A program made the position numbers and the translations under genes. A DNA stretch of 6,004 nt from Halobacteria archaeon (GTDB lineage Archaea > Halobacteriota > Syntropharchaeia > Alkanophagales > Methanospirareceae), in contig JAOZPO010000092.1 in NCBI GenBank assembly GCA_029932715.1, forward strand, positions 1 to 6,004, in the 5' to 3' direction. Of this stretch, positions 4,825 through 6,004 are shown in pieces. The notes beneath the pieces were generated by a model. The model searched no databases, was not told where the DNA came from, and worked only from the letters and a program-made list of their open reading frames with translations. Within the stretch, counting starts at the first letter, position 1. The number at the start of each line of letters is the position of its first letter.

Positions 4825-5928
4825 TTAATGGCGGAAGCGGCTAAAGTAGGAGTGAGAACGGAGCAAGGTTATTATGACTGCGAGTATTACAATAATAGCA
4901 ATACCAAACCCAGAGATGTTGTTTGGTAATTCTGATGGTGACGCACCGGATGTAGCTAACGTGGAATTCTCTGTGGGTTGTGTTTCTTCAACGAAAAATA
5001 GCTTTGCTATGTCCGTACCGGGAATAGTGACTTTATAAGTGCCTGGCATGTCCTTAGTCACTGCAAAATGAAGCGTTTCCGATGCGTATTGGTCCATGGT
5101 AACCAATGCTGCACCTTCTTTTTCATCGTTTATAACTAACGTAATTTTTTCCGTGCCTCTTATCCCCCTGTTCTCTACGGTCACAGATATTGAGACCGTT
5201 TCACCTGCCTTCACCTTAAATTTATCTATACCCACATCAGTTACTATGAAAAGCGGCTCTTCTATTTTACCCTCTTTCGGAATGGTAATAAATTTTGCAG
5301 GTTTTATCTCTTCTTTCCGGCGCACGAAGAATTTTGTGTGCGTGATCTCCTTTTCCGAATCAGAAAAGGATTTTATTACGCCTAAGTCCTCTAAGTCATC
5401 TTCATCTCCACCACACGCATTTTCAAATAAATCTTCCAGGTCTTCAAAAACATCGCTATCAATCAGATTCTCCGGCGGCGTACGTGTCTCGAGATTCTCA
5501 CTTGTCTCCACTTTCCGCTCTAATTTCACTATCTCTGCTTTGTTGATGCGGTTGTATGCATATATATCAAGTTTATACTCACCATACAGCCACCATGACG
5601 GGATTTCCTTCGTGTACACCACATACACATCGTCATCATAATCCCTGCGTTTCACATCCCTGCGGTCCATAGAAACCACGTGCCCCCAGGGGTCTTGTAT
5701 GATAAAAACGAAATCAACGAAGACAAATCCATTGTAATTTACGTCTTTCATATCTGCGCACACTTTGAGTGTGCTTCCACGGGCAAAATTATTATCCCCC
5801 GAATCCCATAACCCTTTGGTGCCGGAAACTATCTCAGCCTTCATCGCATTTGCCGCATTAACTGCTGAAAAGCTAAACAGCACAAAAAGCGCTAAGATTG
5901 CCAGAGCGATTCTTTTCCTTCCCTTCAT
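4825..5928 (-). CDS. Surface protein with signal peptide, CARDB-like domain and C-terminal membrane anchor
   Basis: This 367-residue protein starts with MKGRKR and a hydrophobic core (7-24), with likely cleavage near A25 or A28. The region at about 29-140 is beta-rich. It contains a DPWGHVV motif and a later GEYKLDIYAYN strand, reminiscent of Ig/macroglobulin-like folds. An acidic segment (about 156-184, many Asp/Glu) separates it from a second beta domain (about 227-313). There, KVKAGETVSISVTVENRG and the later MPGTYKVTIPG resemble CARDB/CARDB-like adhesion domains. A Ser/Thr/Pro-rich linker with two sequons (320, 336), a membrane segment (340-356) and a basic tail (RSHSYFSRFRH) end the protein. 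The topology is outside with a C-terminal anchor. It has only two cysteines (56, 171) and no heme or catalytic motif. The likely role is a cell-surface or S-layer-associated binding or structural protein; any link with the convergently transcribed cytochromes is unproven. The start lacks a strong Shine-Dalgarno site. Confidence 0.82.
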   Translation of the reverse strand: MKGRKRIALAILALFVLFSFSAVNAANAMKAEIVSGTKGLWDSGDNNFARGSTLKVCADMKDVNYNGFVFVDFVFIIQDPWGHVVSMDRRDVKRRDYDDDVYVVYTKEIPSWWLYGEYKLDIYAYNRINKAEIVKLERKVETSENLETRTPPENLIDSDVFEDLEDLFENACGGDEDDLEDLGVIKSFSDSEKEITHTKFFVRRKEEIKPAKFITIPKEGKIEEPLFIVTDVGIDKFKVKAGETVSISVTVENRGIRGTEKITLVINDEKEGAALVTMDQYASETLHFAVTKDMPGTYKVTIPGTDIAKLFFVEETQPTENSTLATSGASPSELPNNISGFGIAIIVILAVIITLLRSHSYFSRFRH

Positions 5929-5960
5929 TTTTCACTCATTATGCTATTTCATCTGTTCTA

Positions 5961-5980
5961 CTTAAAAATTTATGCTTTTC
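5961..5980 (-). promoter_or_regulatory. Candidate BRE/TATA promoter of the CARDB-like surface protein
   Basis: On the minus strand, GAAAAG (5980-5975) precedes the AT-rich box CATAAATTTTTAAG (5974-5961). Transcription about 25 nt downstream would start near 5942, leaving a leader of about 14 nt before ATG 5928. Confidence 0.45.
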
Positions 5981-5996
5981 ATCCAATTAAAGCATA
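5971..5996. repeat. Inverted repeat TATGCTTT / AAAGCATA
   Basis: Perfect 8-bp arms at 5971-5978 and 5989-5996 are separated by 10 bp. The left arm overlaps the BRE/TATA region of the surface-protein gene. The right arm lies in AT-rich sequence that could be the promoter of a divergent gene beyond the window. The spacing suits a dimeric regulator; this is inference. Confidence 0.4.
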
Positions 5997-6004
5997 TTTT
6001 ATTG

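Noticed and set aside
5096..5641. Plus-strand open frame of 181 codons
   Set aside because: It is antisense to the surface-protein gene, has a Ser/Phe-rich low-complexity composition and no motif. The minus-strand gene has a signal peptide, domain pattern and anchor.

Overview
The window looks like chromosomal DNA from an anaerobic, cytochrome-rich archaeon. Four things point that way. There is a Sec11-type signal peptidase with a Ser/His/Asp catalytic set. Promoters have BRE plus TATA elements (clearest at 4124-4140), and U-tracts serve as terminators. Three multiheme c-type cytochromes are present, two of them rich in N-x-S/T sequons. A DUF5678-like / aspartic-protease-like gene pair, a combination familiar from archaea, sits at the left edge. 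The cytochrome style suggests an ANME-1/Methanophagales-like, Methanosarcinales-related or Archaeoglobi-like organism. That placement is inference; no marker gene in the window fixes the lineage.

Layout. 1-301: the 3' end of a small DUF5678-like gene overlaps a retroviral-type aspartic-protease-like gene that has lost its middle, including the catalytic DSGA region, and is a pseudogene. 302-490: non-coding, with a candidate promoter. 491-3251: a tightly coupled three-gene operon with 4-nt overlaps at both junctions. It encodes a signal peptidase I, a pentaheme cytochrome c and a nonaheme cytochrome c; the two cytochromes share a homologous N-terminal heme block. 3311-4114: a membrane protein with six predicted segments and no recognised family, with a helical, probably cytoplasmic segment in the middle. 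4174-4713: a lipoprotein cytochrome with a Pro/Ala/Thr tether, four CXXCH motifs and one unusual CX5CH motif. It has its own strong promoter, a palindrome near the predicted transcription start, and a T11 terminator. 4825-5928, minus strand: a surface protein with a signal peptide, a CARDB-like beta domain and a C-terminal membrane anchor, transcribed convergently. Its promoter overlaps an inverted repeat at the right edge.

How the genes may work together (inference). The window reads as a cell-envelope electron-transfer locus. The cytochromes would be exported through Sec, possibly processed by the signal peptidase encoded with them, loaded with heme outside the membrane and glycosylated. 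The lipid-anchored cytochrome would be a membrane-proximal relay between a membrane donor and the larger extracellular cytochromes. The membrane protein and the CARDB-like surface protein are plausible accessory or scaffold parts, but nothing in their sequences proves it. No tRNA, rRNA, CRISPR array or insertion sequence was seen.
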